Below are positions 33,081 to 44,406 of a stretch of DNA of 64,000 nucleotides, piece after piece. Position numbers and translations under genes: made by a program. Origin of the DNA: Rhabditophanes sp. KR3021. Lineage: Eukaryota; Nematoda; Chromadorea; Rhabditida; Alloionematidae. The notes beneath the pieces were generated by a model, which was not told the DNA's origin, did no database searches, and saw only the letters and a program-made list of their open reading frames with translations. Where the stretch lies: the NCBI GenBank assembly GCA_963281155.1, contig CAUJLY010000001.1, forward strand, positions 1,302,001-1,366,000, given 5' to 3'. Positions within the stretch are counted from its first letter, which is position 1, and each line of letters begins with the position of its first letter.

Positions 33081-33166
33081 CCGACCATAGCTCAGTTGGT
33101 AGAGCGGAGGACTGTAGAGTCAACACTGTTATCCTTAGGTCACTGGTTCAAATCCGGTTGGTCGGA
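33081..33166 (+). tRNA. tRNA-Tyr (GTA) with a 13-base intron
   Basis: 86 bases: acceptor CCGACCA/TGGTCGG with discriminator A, D-arm AGCTCAGTTGGTAGAGC type, anticodon stem GAGGA/TCCTT with loop CTGTAGA (anticodon GTA), T-loop TTCAAAT. An extra 13 bases (gtcaacactgtta or the equivalent shifted by one) sit one base 3' of the anticodon, the usual place for tRNA introns. A terminator-like cttttttg follows. Confidence 0.92.
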
Positions 33167-33805
33167 ATCTTTTTTGTTCGTTTCAAAAAATACACAGCAT
33201 ATTAAATTAATGTTTTTACTTGTGGGAAATATCATATTTTTCATTTACATATTCAGCACAGATTTTGAACAGAAACCATCTCAATTTTGTTTCAGATAAA
33301 TGGCACAAACTTGTGACTAAAGTTGAATTTGCAAAAGTGTGCCTTTGTGTTGAAATACTGTGATTTGATAAAGAAAAACCATGCTATTTCTCCTACTAGC
33401 TTAATTGATAATAATCGGTTAAAAAAGATGTGTCAGGTTTGTATCAATTCAATGAAATCGACAGTACATAACTAAGTAGTAGAAGTTAACCCATTAAAGT
33501 CATAAAGGTATTCTCTATTTTGATTGTTTGCTTTTGAAGCGTCAAAATAAAATTTTGTGGCATTGTAACATAATCTACATATAGATACTATTTATATATT
33601 ATATTCATATTTATAAAACCCTTTTTATTTGATAATAAACAATTTATTTTGATGCCGTTCACTAAGTCTCTTGCGAAACTCCGTACCACCTATGGTGGAG
33701 GTCTTAATAGGTATATATAGCACGTGTGTATTATTAAAATTTACAAATACTTTCAAATTTTTACACTTTAAACACGGCGAAAGAATGAAATAAATAACTA
33801 AAGAT
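33167..33805. other. Intergenic with one dispersed repeat
   Basis: No gene seen. Contains the repeat copy at 33616-33710 and leads into the cystathionine beta-synthase pseudogene. Confidence 0.4.
33616..33710 (-). repeat. Dispersed repeat, copy 1 (inverted to 54143-54236)
   Basis: Read on the reverse strand it contains CTCCACCATAGG..ACGGAGTT and AAGAGACTTAG.GAACG.CATCAA, ending in ATTATCAAAT and GGGTT. The same order with small differences occurs on the forward strand at 54143-54236. About 90 bp, 20 kb apart, opposite orientation; no terminal inverted repeats seen. Confidence 0.7.
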
Positions 33806-34110
33806 CGTAAAACCATCGCCGTCGATCCTTATGGCTCTAAAGTTGCTAATCTAGATAATGTCACATAGGAAACGCTCGAACTTGAAGGAATCGGCAATGC
33901 GTTCAGAGCAAACATTATTCAATCAGAAGTCATAGATAATTTTTTTAAAGTTGACGATCAATCACCTTTTGAAATTGGTTTTAAGAATGATAAGAGAGGG
34001 AGGAATTTTGTGTGATCGTTCATCTGGAACTAATGTTTATGCTGCCTTAGAAGAGGCAAAAAACTAAAGAAAGGCCATCGGGTTGTTGTTATATTAATGA
34101 ATCTTTGGTT
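33806..34110 (+). pseudogene. Cystathionine beta-synthase pseudogene fragment
   Basis: Reads TIAVDPYGSKVANLDNVT, stop, then ETLELEGIGNAF ... EVIDNFFKVDDQ, a 1-base frame change, GGILCDRSSGTNVYAALEEAK, a second frame change in an A run, then LKKGHRVVVIL. This order matches the large lobe of PLP-dependent cystathionine beta-synthase (VDPxGS, YEVEGIGxDF, VDxxIKVDD, GGSSGSAxxAAL, GxxxVVILPDS). The catalytic lysine and N-terminal lobe are absent. One stop and two frameshifts: a dead fragment, possibly from a retro- or segmental copy since no introns interrupt it. Confidence 0.8.
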
Positions 34111-34627
34111 CTATTTGAAAATGTGGTAACTCAACATTATCACGAACTTAGTGTAATAAGTCTCAATACAAAAACTTCCTTAAAATTATCCAGTTTCGCA
34201 GTCAATTCAAAGAACTTTAGAGATAAAAGCATTTTAAAAAATAAACTGAATAAATCAACAAGAAGACGTTATGAATTATTCAGGATGGTTGAAGGCGGAA
34301 GAAAAACGAATTTTCAAGTTTGGGAAAAAAATTAGCGACTAATTCTAAATACCAGATGTTATTTTTGGAATATATGGCTAACATAAATGTTGAAATGAGC
34401 TCTGTCATTTGAAAAAAGTAATATTCAAGGCTTTCAATTGAGTGTTCTTGGTATAAAAAAGCTGCAATTTCATTAATGATATCATAAATTCTTAATTATT
34501 TCTACTCGTTGTTAATCATGCAAAAAAATCATTTTTAAAGTCTGTCAATTAATAAATATAGATTAATTAATTAAAAAATAAGGTTTGGGAATTATAAGCA
34601 TTATATAACTTTTTCATCAATTTGAAC
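34111..34627. other. Intergenic
   Basis: Follows the pseudogene and leads to the Sre cluster. One 76-residue open frame without an ATG start is present and not convincing. Confidence 0.35.
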
Positions 34628-35646
34628 ATGGAAAAAGTCACCCTAATTTTATTTGAAAGCCCACATCAAGTTACATATTTCATGGAAAAAATTGATGACA
34701 TAGGAGGGTATGAGAAATATTATTATATTTATATATTTGTAACTGAAATTATTTTGTGTTTACTTTGCTTGCCTATATCTGTATTGGGCTTATTAATAAC
34801 ATTATTTTACACAACTTACCATACAAATTTACGAGCTATATTAGCTTCTATCTTTATTAATGGGCAAATATACCAAATTTCTATAATCGTTAGTTCAATT
34901 AATTTGTTATGTAAGAATGAAGGACTTTTACTAGATTATGTCTCTAACTCGTTTAAACAATATCATATGTTTAGCATTGCCCTTGTCGTGATTCCATTGT
35001 GTTTAGAAAGAATGTGGGCAATACGTAAAGCTTATAACTATGAGACAAAACAATTCAACTGGTATTTACTAGCAATATTTATTCCTATTCACCTGATAGC
35101 AGCTACTTTTATATGTAACCATTATTTTGGTAGGTTTAATTATTCTTCAATTCACCTATATTTGCAGTTTTTATGAATGATATAATACCAATGCTGATTT
35201 GGGTAATGACGTCTACTTTAGCCTTAATTTGCTTTAGTGTTCTAAGAAGAAAAGTAAATGTAATGTTTGCAAAAGAAATCAAAGCAAAAAGCCACTTGTC
35301 TTATCGTTTTCAAACAAAAGAAAATATAATAACTGTAAAGTTTATCCATCATCTTGTGATATCAATCTGCTTTGGTAGTTTAGCAATGTTTAGCCTATTT
35401 ATTTTAATGAAATTTAAAATTGTCAAAATAGGAATTGCGACTGTGATATTTGATATCCTCTGTATATTATCTTGTTTAGGAGTGCTGATATACTTTTTAA
35501 TTGTTCATAGATTAAATGTCAGGAAATTTATCAATTATCAATTCGGGAAAACATATTCCATTACATTAGAATATACTAATGACGCTTTGGCTCCTTCGAA
35601 CTTTAACCATTTTGTTGAACTAAGACGCCAATGGGAGGGAGTATGA
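34628..35646 (+). CDS. Sre-type chemoreceptor
   Basis: Two exons, 34628-35129 and 35168-35646 (phase 1 intron, 38 bp), 326 residues. Starts MEKVTLILF; shares DDIGGYEKYYYIYIF with the copies at 37292 and 38702. Class-epsilon landmarks: TTYHTNLRAI after TM1, ERMWAIRKAYNYETKQF after TM3 and SHLSYRFQTKENIITVKF before TM5-6. The intron lies after TM4 (HYFG), conserved in all four copies of this cluster. First gene of a same-strand tandem array of four. Confidence 0.8.
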
Positions 35647-35941
35647 ACTTATAATTCCATTTTTTTGTATATGACATTTTTAACTAATTAACGGCATGTT
35701 TTCCTTAAAATTTAGGAAAAATGAAGGATAATAACAATTCGATGTATGGTATTTAAACAAAATGTCACCTGGCAAATACAATATATTTCTCAAAACAAAA
35801 TGTGTAAAGAACATATGAGATTGCATTAGTTATAAGTAAATTATTCAAATTCATTTATGGTACCAATTATTTTTGTCATATGAAAATTGGTATTATTATA
35901 TATGCTTCAGACAGACTTACTTTATCTAATAATATTTTGAA

Positions 35942-36965
35942 ATGGAGTCTATATGGGAGTTGATTAATAGAAATACTACAAATCATTTTGATAGACTGTT
36001 TTTAAGATTAGAACACAATTCAAATATTTTTATTCATATCTACTATTTTGTTTCTTTTTTCTGGTTTACAATAAACATAATTTCGATACTTCTCATTTTG
36101 ACTATTATAACAAAGTTTACATCATATCATAAGAATCTGAAATCCATTTATGTATTACTTTCTATCAATGGCATTCTGATATCTTTGTGTAATATTTATC
36201 ACATAATACTAAGAATTAATGGAATTCCCTTAAACAACCTCTATATTTTGATACAAATGGTCAAATTATACATATCATTTTTTAACTTTTTTAATTCGGT
36301 GAGCTTTTCATTTGAACGTATTTTAGCAACAAGGCAAGCTCGAACTTATGCAAAATCGTCTTTTAGCTTATCTTTAATATTGATTATCGTTTTGATTGCG
36401 TTTGCCAGTGGATGTATGAGTACCAATTACTATTACAGTAAGTTTATTAAATACATAATTAACTACAAATATTTATTCAGGATGCATACCTATTGATGTA
36501 CCTAACTTTGGTGTATTATTAATAACAACAATGGCCTCATTAGCTTATAAATACACTTCTGTCACACACCAACAAAAATCACAAGAGGAGATTAAGAATA
36601 AAACATCTTTGAATCATAGATTCCAAATAAAAGAAAATTTAAAAACGTACAAAATGCTGTACCCATTGTGCTGGTTTTTAATAGTGCCAAATATAATGAT
36701 AACAATAGGTGTCATCTTATTCGAAAAACAAATATTGCCTATGTGGTCAGCGCCAATTATTTTCGATCTAGGTATTGATATTAATATAAGTATGTACATC
36801 TTAATAGCTTCCTTTGTTCATCGTGACAAATTCCGAATCGCTTACAATTTCTTTTTTAACAAACCCAACCCCGTAATAGCCCCTTTATCAGTAGAAGCAA
36901 AAGTTGTGCAAAACCAAAAGATTACAAACGTCTATTTTGATCAAATCCAAGCTACCTGGTCTTAA
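35942..36965 (+). CDS. Sre-type chemoreceptor
   Basis: Two exons, 35942-36437 and 36481-36965 (phase 1 intron, 43 bp), 326 residues. MESIWELI start as in the next copy. Landmarks: TSYHKNLKSI, ERILATRQARTYAKSSF, and NKTSLNHRFQIKENLKTYKML. The intron is in the same place as in the other three (after TNYYY). It is the most diverged N-terminus of the four: the D-I-G-Y segment is missing. Confidence 0.8.
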
Positions 36966-37291
36966 TATCATTGTCATGTCCTTTTGAAAATTACTCATGT
37001 ATACAAATTCATTTTCAAAGGATATTCTAATAAATAAATTTGTTATGATTTTATTTTAAATACAATTTCTGATGTTCTGTAATTAGCGTTAATAATAAAT
37101 AAATATATGTATTTTATAATTAATTATTAATCTAAAAAACAGCTTTAACACACATTTGTCTCGTTCGACTAAAAGCGTAATCATTAGAAGGATTGTGTTC
37201 TTTAGAAATGACCAATTTAAGTCGTAAGTAAAATTTTATAATAATTATGATAAATTACTTCTGAAAATTTCTTTTAGTTCTCAATTTTGAA
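36966..37291. other. Intergenic with a possible 5' microexon
   Basis: AT-rich spacer. 37208-37223 could be a 16-base coding exon (ATG ACC AAT TTA AGT C) spliced by gtaagt...cttttag to 37278, in frame with the receptor. See the finding. Confidence 0.4.
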
Positions 37292-38351
37292 ATGGAAAGC
37301 TTGTGGACCATTTTATTGTCAAGGCCTAAAATGCTGGCTTTTTTTCCAGAAAAGGTTGAAGATATTGGCTACCCTGACAACAAAATGTATTTATATGTTT
37401 ATTCTTTCTTGATTCTATATACATTAGTGGTCTATCCATTTGGAGTATTTCATTTTATAATGACTTGGAAATTCACTACTTATCATATTAATTTGAAAAT
37501 CATTATTCAACTATTTTTTCTTTGGGGTAGTTTATATGTGATAAGTACAACTTTTGGAGCTATTAATATTGTTTTTCTTAAAAACAATTTTGAAATTGCA
37601 ACTGTCAATAATGCTTTCAAGACAGTTGCTTTGTTTAGTATAATGATGACTGTTATTCCATTGTACTTTGAACGATTATTAGCAATTAAAAAAGCTATAA
37701 CCTATGAAAAAAAGAAGTTTAAGTGGGAGACTATTTTCATATTTCTATTTATCGTAATTATTTATTGTATGATTATTATAAATTTATTTTTTCGTAAGTA
37801 TACTAACTTAGCATCTACATAAAAAATTTCAATTTTCAGCATTCTTAAATTATCTCACCATCTTTATAATATGGGTAATTACAACTTCATCAGCGGCTAT
37901 ATTATTTGCTCTTCTAAAAACAGAAATACTCCACATGCTTCATGGTGAAATGAAACGCAAAGAAAATTTATCTCTCCGTTTTCAAGTCCTTGAAAATTTT
38001 AAGACTTTTAATATTATAACGATGTTTTTGAATGCCATATCATTTTCTTCAATTGGGGCAGTTGCGTTATTTATCTGTATGTTATTGAAATATATCCCTG
38101 TTGGTTATGGAACTGTTACGATGAATTTCGGTACAATTAGTGGTATTTATATAATTTGTTTCTTGTATTTATACGTTCATAAGCCAAATGCAGAGAAATG
38201 CAAAAAATGGTTAATTGAAGGAAAGAAGAGTCATACAATAAAGCCAATTGCAACAATTTCAGAAAATGAAAATGTGCGTGTCAAAATTGTAGAAACGGAT
38301 ATATATTTTCTTGAACTTAATAAGCAGTTCAATTTGCCAATTATCAAGTGA
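37292..38351 (+). CDS. Sre-type chemoreceptor
   Basis: Two exons, 37292-37793 and 37840-38351 (phase 1 intron, 46 bp), 337 residues. MESLWTILLSRP start, FFPEKVEDIGYPDNKMYLYVYSF, TTYHINLKIII, ERLLAIKKAITYEKKKFKW and ENLSLRFQVLENFKTF. I keep the ATG at 37292 because it aligns with the starts of the sister genes, but an upstream exon at 37208 joins in frame and would add MTNLSLLNFE. The tail is polar. Its nearest sister is the gene at 38702. Confidence 0.8.
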
Positions 38352-38402
38352 TATATTTAATAAATTATTTAATTAACATCCCATTTTCGTCATCTTTAAA
38401 CC

Positions 38403-38528
38403 ATGAACGAACTTTGGAATATTTTAAGTATAGGTGATATAGGAATAATTAAACTATCAGATAATTACAAATATCAATGGAAATGTTTATTAGAAAGTAC
38501 TTTGAGTATATTTGTGTTTCTGGCTTAG
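38403..38528 (+). pseudogene. Truncated N-terminal relic of an Sre gene
   Basis: Starts ATG, reads MNELWNILSIGDIGIIKL and stops after 41 codons. The M-E-x-L-W-x-I-L opening and a following Y-x-Y stretch match the N-terminus of the neighbouring receptors. Nothing homologous follows before the next gene. Confidence 0.5.
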
Positions 38529-38701
38529 AGCAGAATTTATTTATCTAAAGTTCGAATTATTAATTAGGGCTCTTCTAATAAATAGAAAACTCCTGTAATA
38601 AATTAAGAGCTCTTAGGATTAATTTGCAGGTGTTATTAACTTATAGTTATAGTCATATTACTACCACATTTCCTTAATTCATCTAAGTTGTAGTTTTGAA
38701 A

Positions 38702-39720
38702 ATGCTTCACCTAAACACGGAACTCCAATCTATGGGATTCTTTCCCGAAAATGTTTATCATTTGGGGTATCCTGATCATAACTACTACATCTACATATTC
38801 TCAATAGAAGCTATTTCATCTATTCCAATAATCATCTTCACAATCTTCATCTACTACATAACCTGGTCTTTTACGACATATCACATCAATTTACGAACAA
38901 TCGTCTGTAGCTTATGCGTAAATGCAATCTGTATCTACTTGGCCATGATTACAAGCAGCCTCAACATACTTTTCAACAACATGGAATCCACCATCTCGTT
39001 CACTTGCGACGTTATCAAGACATTTCTATCAGTCGTCATCTTGATGACAATGATTCCTTTGTACTATGAAAGAAGGCAAGCCATTATTCAGGCAAGGATT
39101 TATGAAAACTTTTCCTTCGACAATTATCTGTATTTAATTTATTCAATTAATTTGGTGGTTTCGTCTATATTGACGGCTGGCGTTTATTTATGTAAGTGGT
39201 TTTTAATATTTTATCAAACTTTAATAATCATTAAGACACATGGTTCCAACTAGTAGCAATGGTTTTTTGGCTAAGCATTACGATTGCTATAATACTTATG
39301 TATAGGAATTTGGGACGAAAGGTAAAAGGTCTCTTGAAAAAAGAAATGATCTTAAAAAGCAGCTTGGGTTATAGATGGCAATTAATCGAGAATTGCTGTA
39401 CATACGACTTAATTATATCTGTTTTGTCTATTAGCATAACTTCTCATGTAGCATTGTTTTGTATTTATATAGCAAAAGAATACAATTTATTGCAAAGTGG
39501 ATTTCTGACAATTTTATTCGATTTTTCTTCGATAATAGTTGGTTTTTTGATGCCATTCAAGTATTGGATTACTCATAAACAATGCGTACTTAGAATGTTT
39601 AGGAAGTGGAAAGGACATTCTCGTGTAGTTCCTCATACTAGTTCTGATGTTGAAAAAAACAAACATAAAGAAGTTACAGAAAAATATTTTGCAGCTTTAT
39701 GCAAACAGTGGAACCTGTAA
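38702..39720 (+). CDS. Sre-type chemoreceptor
   Basis: Two exons, 38702-39191 and 39254-39720 (phase 1 intron, 62 bp), 318 residues. Landmarks: FFPENVYHLGYPDHNYYIYIF, TTYHINLRTIV, YYERRQAIIQARIYENFSF and SSLGYRWQLIENCCTYDLI. In this copy the LYFERLLA motif is YYERRQA, and RFQ is RWQ. The intron is slightly longer than in the sisters. The codon usage (more C at third positions in the first 400 bases) differs somewhat from the other copies. Fourth and last of the array. Confidence 0.8.
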
Positions 39721-40613
39721 AAAATATTATAGACAATAATAGGAACTATTCAATTCATCCATATAAAGGTTTTGTTTCTATTTTTGCCGTCTAAATATAA
39801 AAAACAACTAAACCTTCGTTCAGTATTAATCCAGATACATAAAAAATAGAGATGAATAAATTATTATTAAAAGAATATCCCCACCTTGTCGTTGTTTGAA
39901 TTATTAAGTCATTAACTTTGAATTAAATATTTATATTAATCCTTATATTATTCATGATTGTTTGGCTTGTTGAATATACCAAAATGACGTGATTACTTGT
40001 ACTATTTGGTATTCATTTATCGTCATAATAAAATAACAATCAGACATTCCGACAAGGATCTTTTTGTAACAATAAATTATTAGTCAAACCAAAAAATCAA
40101 GTACAAAATTAGTTCAAACCTGTCTATGAAGTCCAAAGGAAATCCTTTATTTATAGTTGATGATGTTGGTTAGGTCGCAATATCAATTATGTACTATTAT
40201 TAACTCGATGACTGAATAGAGGAAAACGTTATAGTTTGTGCTATTCATACGTTCACTTAAATTTTTGAATAAAACAGTTATGCTTTTAAACATTTTAAAT
40301 GTGTACTAACTAGATTCGTTTGTCTTAATGGATAAATTTTATTATCCAAAGGTAAGATTGAAACTAATTATTATCAGACTTTCTTAGAGTTTTTTATTTA
40401 AGTCCTGTTTTTTTCTTTCTTTAAAATAACATATCTACTTTAGAGAGCTGTTTAAAATTATTAAACTGTTTTATGATGTTTTTTAAATTAAGAATGTGCA
40501 ATTATTTAAAATTGTATATTTGTATTAGTCATAGCAAGACGTAAATGTAACGTCATTAAATGTATATTATTAACTTTAAAAAACAAGCTAATTACAAAAA
40601 AATGCTTGCTATA
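39721..40613. other. Intergenic, 0.9 kb
   Basis: 3' ends of two convergent receptors. AT-rich, several small open frames without support. Confidence 0.4.
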
Positions 40614-41570
40614 TTATCTAATTATCACTGTTCTCGTTGCAAGTCCTCGATCACTAATAGTTCTATTTTCTGTCCTAGTTTTAAAGTTCCCAGCCATACA
40701 CATAATCATGTTTCTGATATCCAGATTAACATACAACATCAAATAAGGATGGAAACTGATTGAAGCAGGAATAATATAACTTAATGCTAATGTCATACGA
40801 TACTTTAAATTAGCATCAAAGTTAGATACCGCATACAATTGCATCACTTGTTGTCCCAGAATAAAGAATAATGAGATCAAAACAGCAATTGAATAAATTA
40901 TAAATGAATTTCTTTTTCGAGCAGCTGAAGTTTTGGCAGTGGCGAATTTGGGTAATTTTAAGTTATGGAAAATAAGGCAATTCAGAACACAAATTGCCAT
41001 AATGATTAATATTGATACGATGATCATTATGGATCTATCAACTTTTGTAATTGACCAATTTGTTACTTGAAATGAGTAATAAGTTCCATCTGCAGACAAA
41101 CCAAATGGTGCATCAAAAAAATAAGTATGGAAAAAGAGCATAAATGCAAGGGCAAATTGAACTACTATTATGATACAACTAACTTTTGAATTCCATTTAG
41201 TTTTGTATTTAATTCCATGAACTAATGAAAAGTAACGATTCATCACAATTATAAAGTTGCTGAATATTGAAAGTAAGACACTGGAGTAAATAAATCCATC
41301 GTAACCAAAAGCAACCCAATCATGTTTAAGATAATACTCTATCAAAAAACCATATCGAGGACATCTAACTAAAAGCTCAAGTAAAATAAATATGATAAAA
41401 TCCGAAATACAGTTTGCCATGAAATGAGTTGGAAAAGAGGAGTATGGTGGATTTGTCTCTTTTGAGCCAATGTTGAAGAACATTATAATTGCGATGCCAA
41501 AGTAGAGAATGAATGTTATGACTTGAAATACAAGTAAGATCAAATCATAGATAGGTATTCCCATTTCCAT
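40614..41570 (-). CDS. 7-TM receptor, Srv/Srg-like
   Basis: Single exon, 318 residues. Tandem copy of the gene at 42949 with about the same length. Landmarks: PIYDLILLVFQVITFILYFGIAIIM at TM1, TNPPYSSFPTHFMANCISDFI, NRYFSLVHGIKYKTKW after TM3, AARKRNSFIIYSIAVLISLFF before TM6 and SFHPYLMLYVNLDIRN at TM7. The N-R-Y/F-x-x-x-x-x-P-x-x-Y-x-x-x-W-like segment is typical of the Srv/Srg superfamily, though the exact class is uncertain. Intronless in both copies. Confidence 0.75.
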   Translation of the reverse strand: MEMGIPIYDLILLVFQVITFILYFGIAIIMFFNIGSKETNPPYSSFPTHFMANCISDFIIFILLELLVRCPRYGFLIEYYLKHDWVAFGYDGFIYSSVLLSIFSNFIIVMNRYFSLVHGIKYKTKWNSKVSCIIIVVQFALAFMLFFHTYFFDAPFGLSADGTYYSFQVTNWSITKVDRSIMIIVSILIIMAICVLNCLIFHNLKLPKFATAKTSAARKRNSFIIYSIAVLISLFFILGQQVMQLYAVSNFDANLKYRMTLALSYIIPASISFHPYLMLYVNLDIRNMIMCMAGNFKTRTENRTISDRGLATRTVIIR

Positions 41571-42948
41571 TTTTAAATAAAAAATGAATTCACCAAATTA
41601 CTAAGTTATTTATAATATTTTTTTGGCTTAAAGGCCTGAAAAGACTTTAATTACCCAATTGTGTTGTAATTGATCAAACAAATATTTGTAATAAACTTTT
41701 GTTTACAAGATTTTTAAAATTTGTTTTTTAAAAATTTTCAGATAAGGATATGAAAGATAATGCTTCAATTACAAGGATAAAGGTTCATAGCACGTTTGTT
41801 ACAAGAATTCTTGTTTGGAAGGTAAATGTAATCAAAAGTTAGAATAAATTAAGAAAAAACATATTAATTTTTTAATTAAAAAATTTTAAAAAGCATTAGT
41901 AAGAGTTTTTAATGAGCCTGTTTTTACGTACTAATGTTTTTAACATATTAATGCAAATGGAGTTTTTCAATTAAATGATTAAAGTGCTAACAAACAGCAG
42001 ATTTTATATTTTTTCATTAAATTATGCCCGAATGCCCTTATTTTGATTAAAAATTGAATTGTGCTAACTTCCTTGCAAAGCAATATAACCGCTTTTGGAT
42101 TAATTGTGTTTATCCTTTTTGAATTCATGAATCATCCTTCGCGATATAATCCAAAAGTTTAAAAGCTATTGGATTGGCAGTAATTTTTAAATTAATCTAC
42201 AAAATAAACAGATATTTTGTTATTATCACAAAAAGTGCTACAAAGGATGAATGCGCAGTTTGTTTTACATTTTTGAGAAAATATGTGATTAAAAAGGTCT
42301 TAAAAATTTCAAAAAAACTACAACAAACGATTACGTATTTCTCAATAGAATTTTGTTAAAACATGATTGCTACAATGATTCAATTAGAAAGATTCATGAC
42401 TATAGATTAAAAGACTTTATTGTTAATCGCAAATAAGCATGCGATTTATCACTGTCATAACCATAGACATTGATTAGGATTTAATTTGGCGTAAATAACA
42501 TAATAATGTGAAAGTAAAAGTAAAAGCGAACTTCTATTAAATAGAAGAACTTGAAATAAATATTTATTGAAATGCTGCTAAATTTAGATGTAATTTCCCG
42601 TTTTATTCAAAATACAATGAAATCCGAAAACTTTAAGATAGTAATTATCCAAGTCGTAATCAATGTGGGAGAATTCACGTAAATTTGATACGAACACATG
42701 AGTCATTTTTGGAAGTACATGTTTGTTTTTAAAAAAAGAAGGTCTATGATTATTTTAAAGATTCGCGTGATTTCAAACAAATTAAATGTAATAATTATTT
42801 AATTTCATTACTTAGCCTAGTTTTTCCATAGGACCTATAAAGTACAAGATTAGTTGCAAGTAATAATTTAATTGTGAACGAAAATAACAATTTATTTGAT
42901 TAAATTAACTATAATTGAAGGCGAAAGGTTACCAAGATGGAATTAAGC
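41571..42948. other. Intergenic, 1.4 kb
   Basis: Spacer between the two tandem one-exon receptors. Very AT-rich; the 61-codon open frame at 42174 has no support. Confidence 0.4.
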
Positions 42949-43905
42949 TTATTTAATAACAATTGTACGTTGTCTAATTGTATTCGTTCTCTCACTGATA
43001 GTTGTTTTTTCTTTTGATATTTTTCTAGCCATACAACCGATGAGATTCTTGAGATCATCATTTGCAAAAAGCATCAAATAAGGGTGGAAAGAAATTGTTG
43101 ATGGAATGAGATAAACTAGGCTTATTGTTAAGGCGTACTTCAAATCTTGATTGTATGAAATAACTGCATACAAAGCAATTCCTTGCTGAATCATTAGCAA
43201 AAATAATGAAATTAATGTGGCAATAGAATATACGATAAAGGAAAAACGTTTCCGTGACGCAGTTGACTTTGTTGAACTGACTTTTGGTAATTTCAAATTC
43301 TTCAGTATCAATATATTCAAAATAAATATGATTACCACAAGAGTTACTGATACGGCGATCATAACAGACCTATCAATCTTCGTAATGTCCCAGTCGACTA
43401 CTTGGAAAGCATAATAAGTCAGATCATCCGAAGGCAGAAAGTTAGCTTCATAAAAGTAGGTGTGGAAAAACAAGAAGAATGAAGCCACAAATTGAATTAT
43501 CACAATTAAGAAGCAAATTTTTCCAGTCCATTTCGTTTTATATGTGATTCCGTGAATCAGTGAGTAATATCTATTCACAACGATAATTAAGTTACCGAAA
43601 ATGGAAAGCAGTATACTTGAGTATACAAATCCATCATAGGCGAAGGCCACCCAAGGAAAATCACTATAATATTGGATTAAGTAACCCCATTTGGGAAGTT
43701 GAATCAGCATCGTTAAGTTGAAACAAACGATGAAGTCGAAAATACAATTGGCTAAAAAATGAGCTGGAAAAGACGAATAGGCTGGGTTGGTTTCTTCCGA
43801 TCCAATATTGAAGAACATGATTAAGGCAATTCCAAAATAGATGATAAATGTTACTATTTGGAAGGCTAGAAAAATTACATCATAAATAGGAATATTATTC
43901 ATCAT
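42949..43905 (-). CDS. 7-TM receptor, Srv/Srg-like
   Basis: Single exon, 318 residues, ATGATG start (43905 and 43902). Same landmarks as its copy: PIYDVIFLAFQIVTFIIYFG, SSFPAHFLANCIFDFI, NRYYSLIHGITYKTKW, ASRKRFSFIVYSIATLISLF and SFHPYLMLFANDDLKN. The basic tail (KISKEKTTISERTNTIRQR) aligns with that of the copy (RTISDRGLATR). Both contain a YDGF(I/V)YSS motif in TM3. More GC at third positions than the copy at 40614, suggesting older divergence or stronger expression. Confidence 0.75.
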   Translation of the reverse strand: MMNNIPIYDVIFLAFQIVTFIIYFGIALIMFFNIGSEETNPAYSSFPAHFLANCIFDFIVCFNLTMLIQLPKWGYLIQYYSDFPWVAFAYDGFVYSSILLSIFGNLIIVVNRYYSLIHGITYKTKWTGKICFLIVIIQFVASFFLFFHTYFYEANFLPSDDLTYYAFQVVDWDITKIDRSVMIAVSVTLVVIIFILNILILKNLKLPKVSSTKSTASRKRFSFIVYSIATLISLFLLMIQQGIALYAVISYNQDLKYALTISLVYLIPSTISFHPYLMLFANDDLKNLIGCMARKISKEKTTISERTNTIRQRTIVIK

Positions 43906-44406
43906 CGAGAATAAAAATAGAATTTGCGGAAATATGTTGTATAGTTTAATTTTAGTTTTCTTTTATAAAGTTGAAGGTGTCTGGAAATTGTTTTTAATGA
44001 TCTTTCACAATGTTTTTAATTATTTTTGTTTTGGAACCTATAAGAAAATGCTTTTTAGTTTGTAATTAGAGGTACAACAAATAATTCTCCAATTACCAAA
44101 TACAAAGGTAAAAACACGTTTCTTAAGAGGAGAAGCCGTTATGCATTAAAATGTAATGAAAATAAGAATAAATTAATAAAAACATATTTAATTAATAACT
44201 TTAAATATCACAAACAAAAAAATTGAATACTATTAACGAGCGTATTTGCGAAGCCTGCCTTTATTTTAAAAAAGCTTGAGCTTAGATTCCGTTCTTAATG
44301 ATGTGAATTATTAAGTACTTTTAAAAACAGTAAAGTAAAATTAAATTTTTATTTAAACCTGAATCCATTAATAACAAATTTTGTTGTAATGTCAAAGTAA
44401 CTTTGA
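43906..44406. other. Intergenic
   Basis: AT-rich spacer between two reverse-strand receptors. Nothing recognised. Confidence 0.4.

Noticed and set aside
34105..34335. 76-codon forward frame after the CBS pseudogene
   Set aside because: No ATG at its start and no recognisable motif; the basic composition may be chance.
42174..42359. 61-codon forward frame in the spacer
   Set aside because: AT-rich chance frame with no promoter or motif support.
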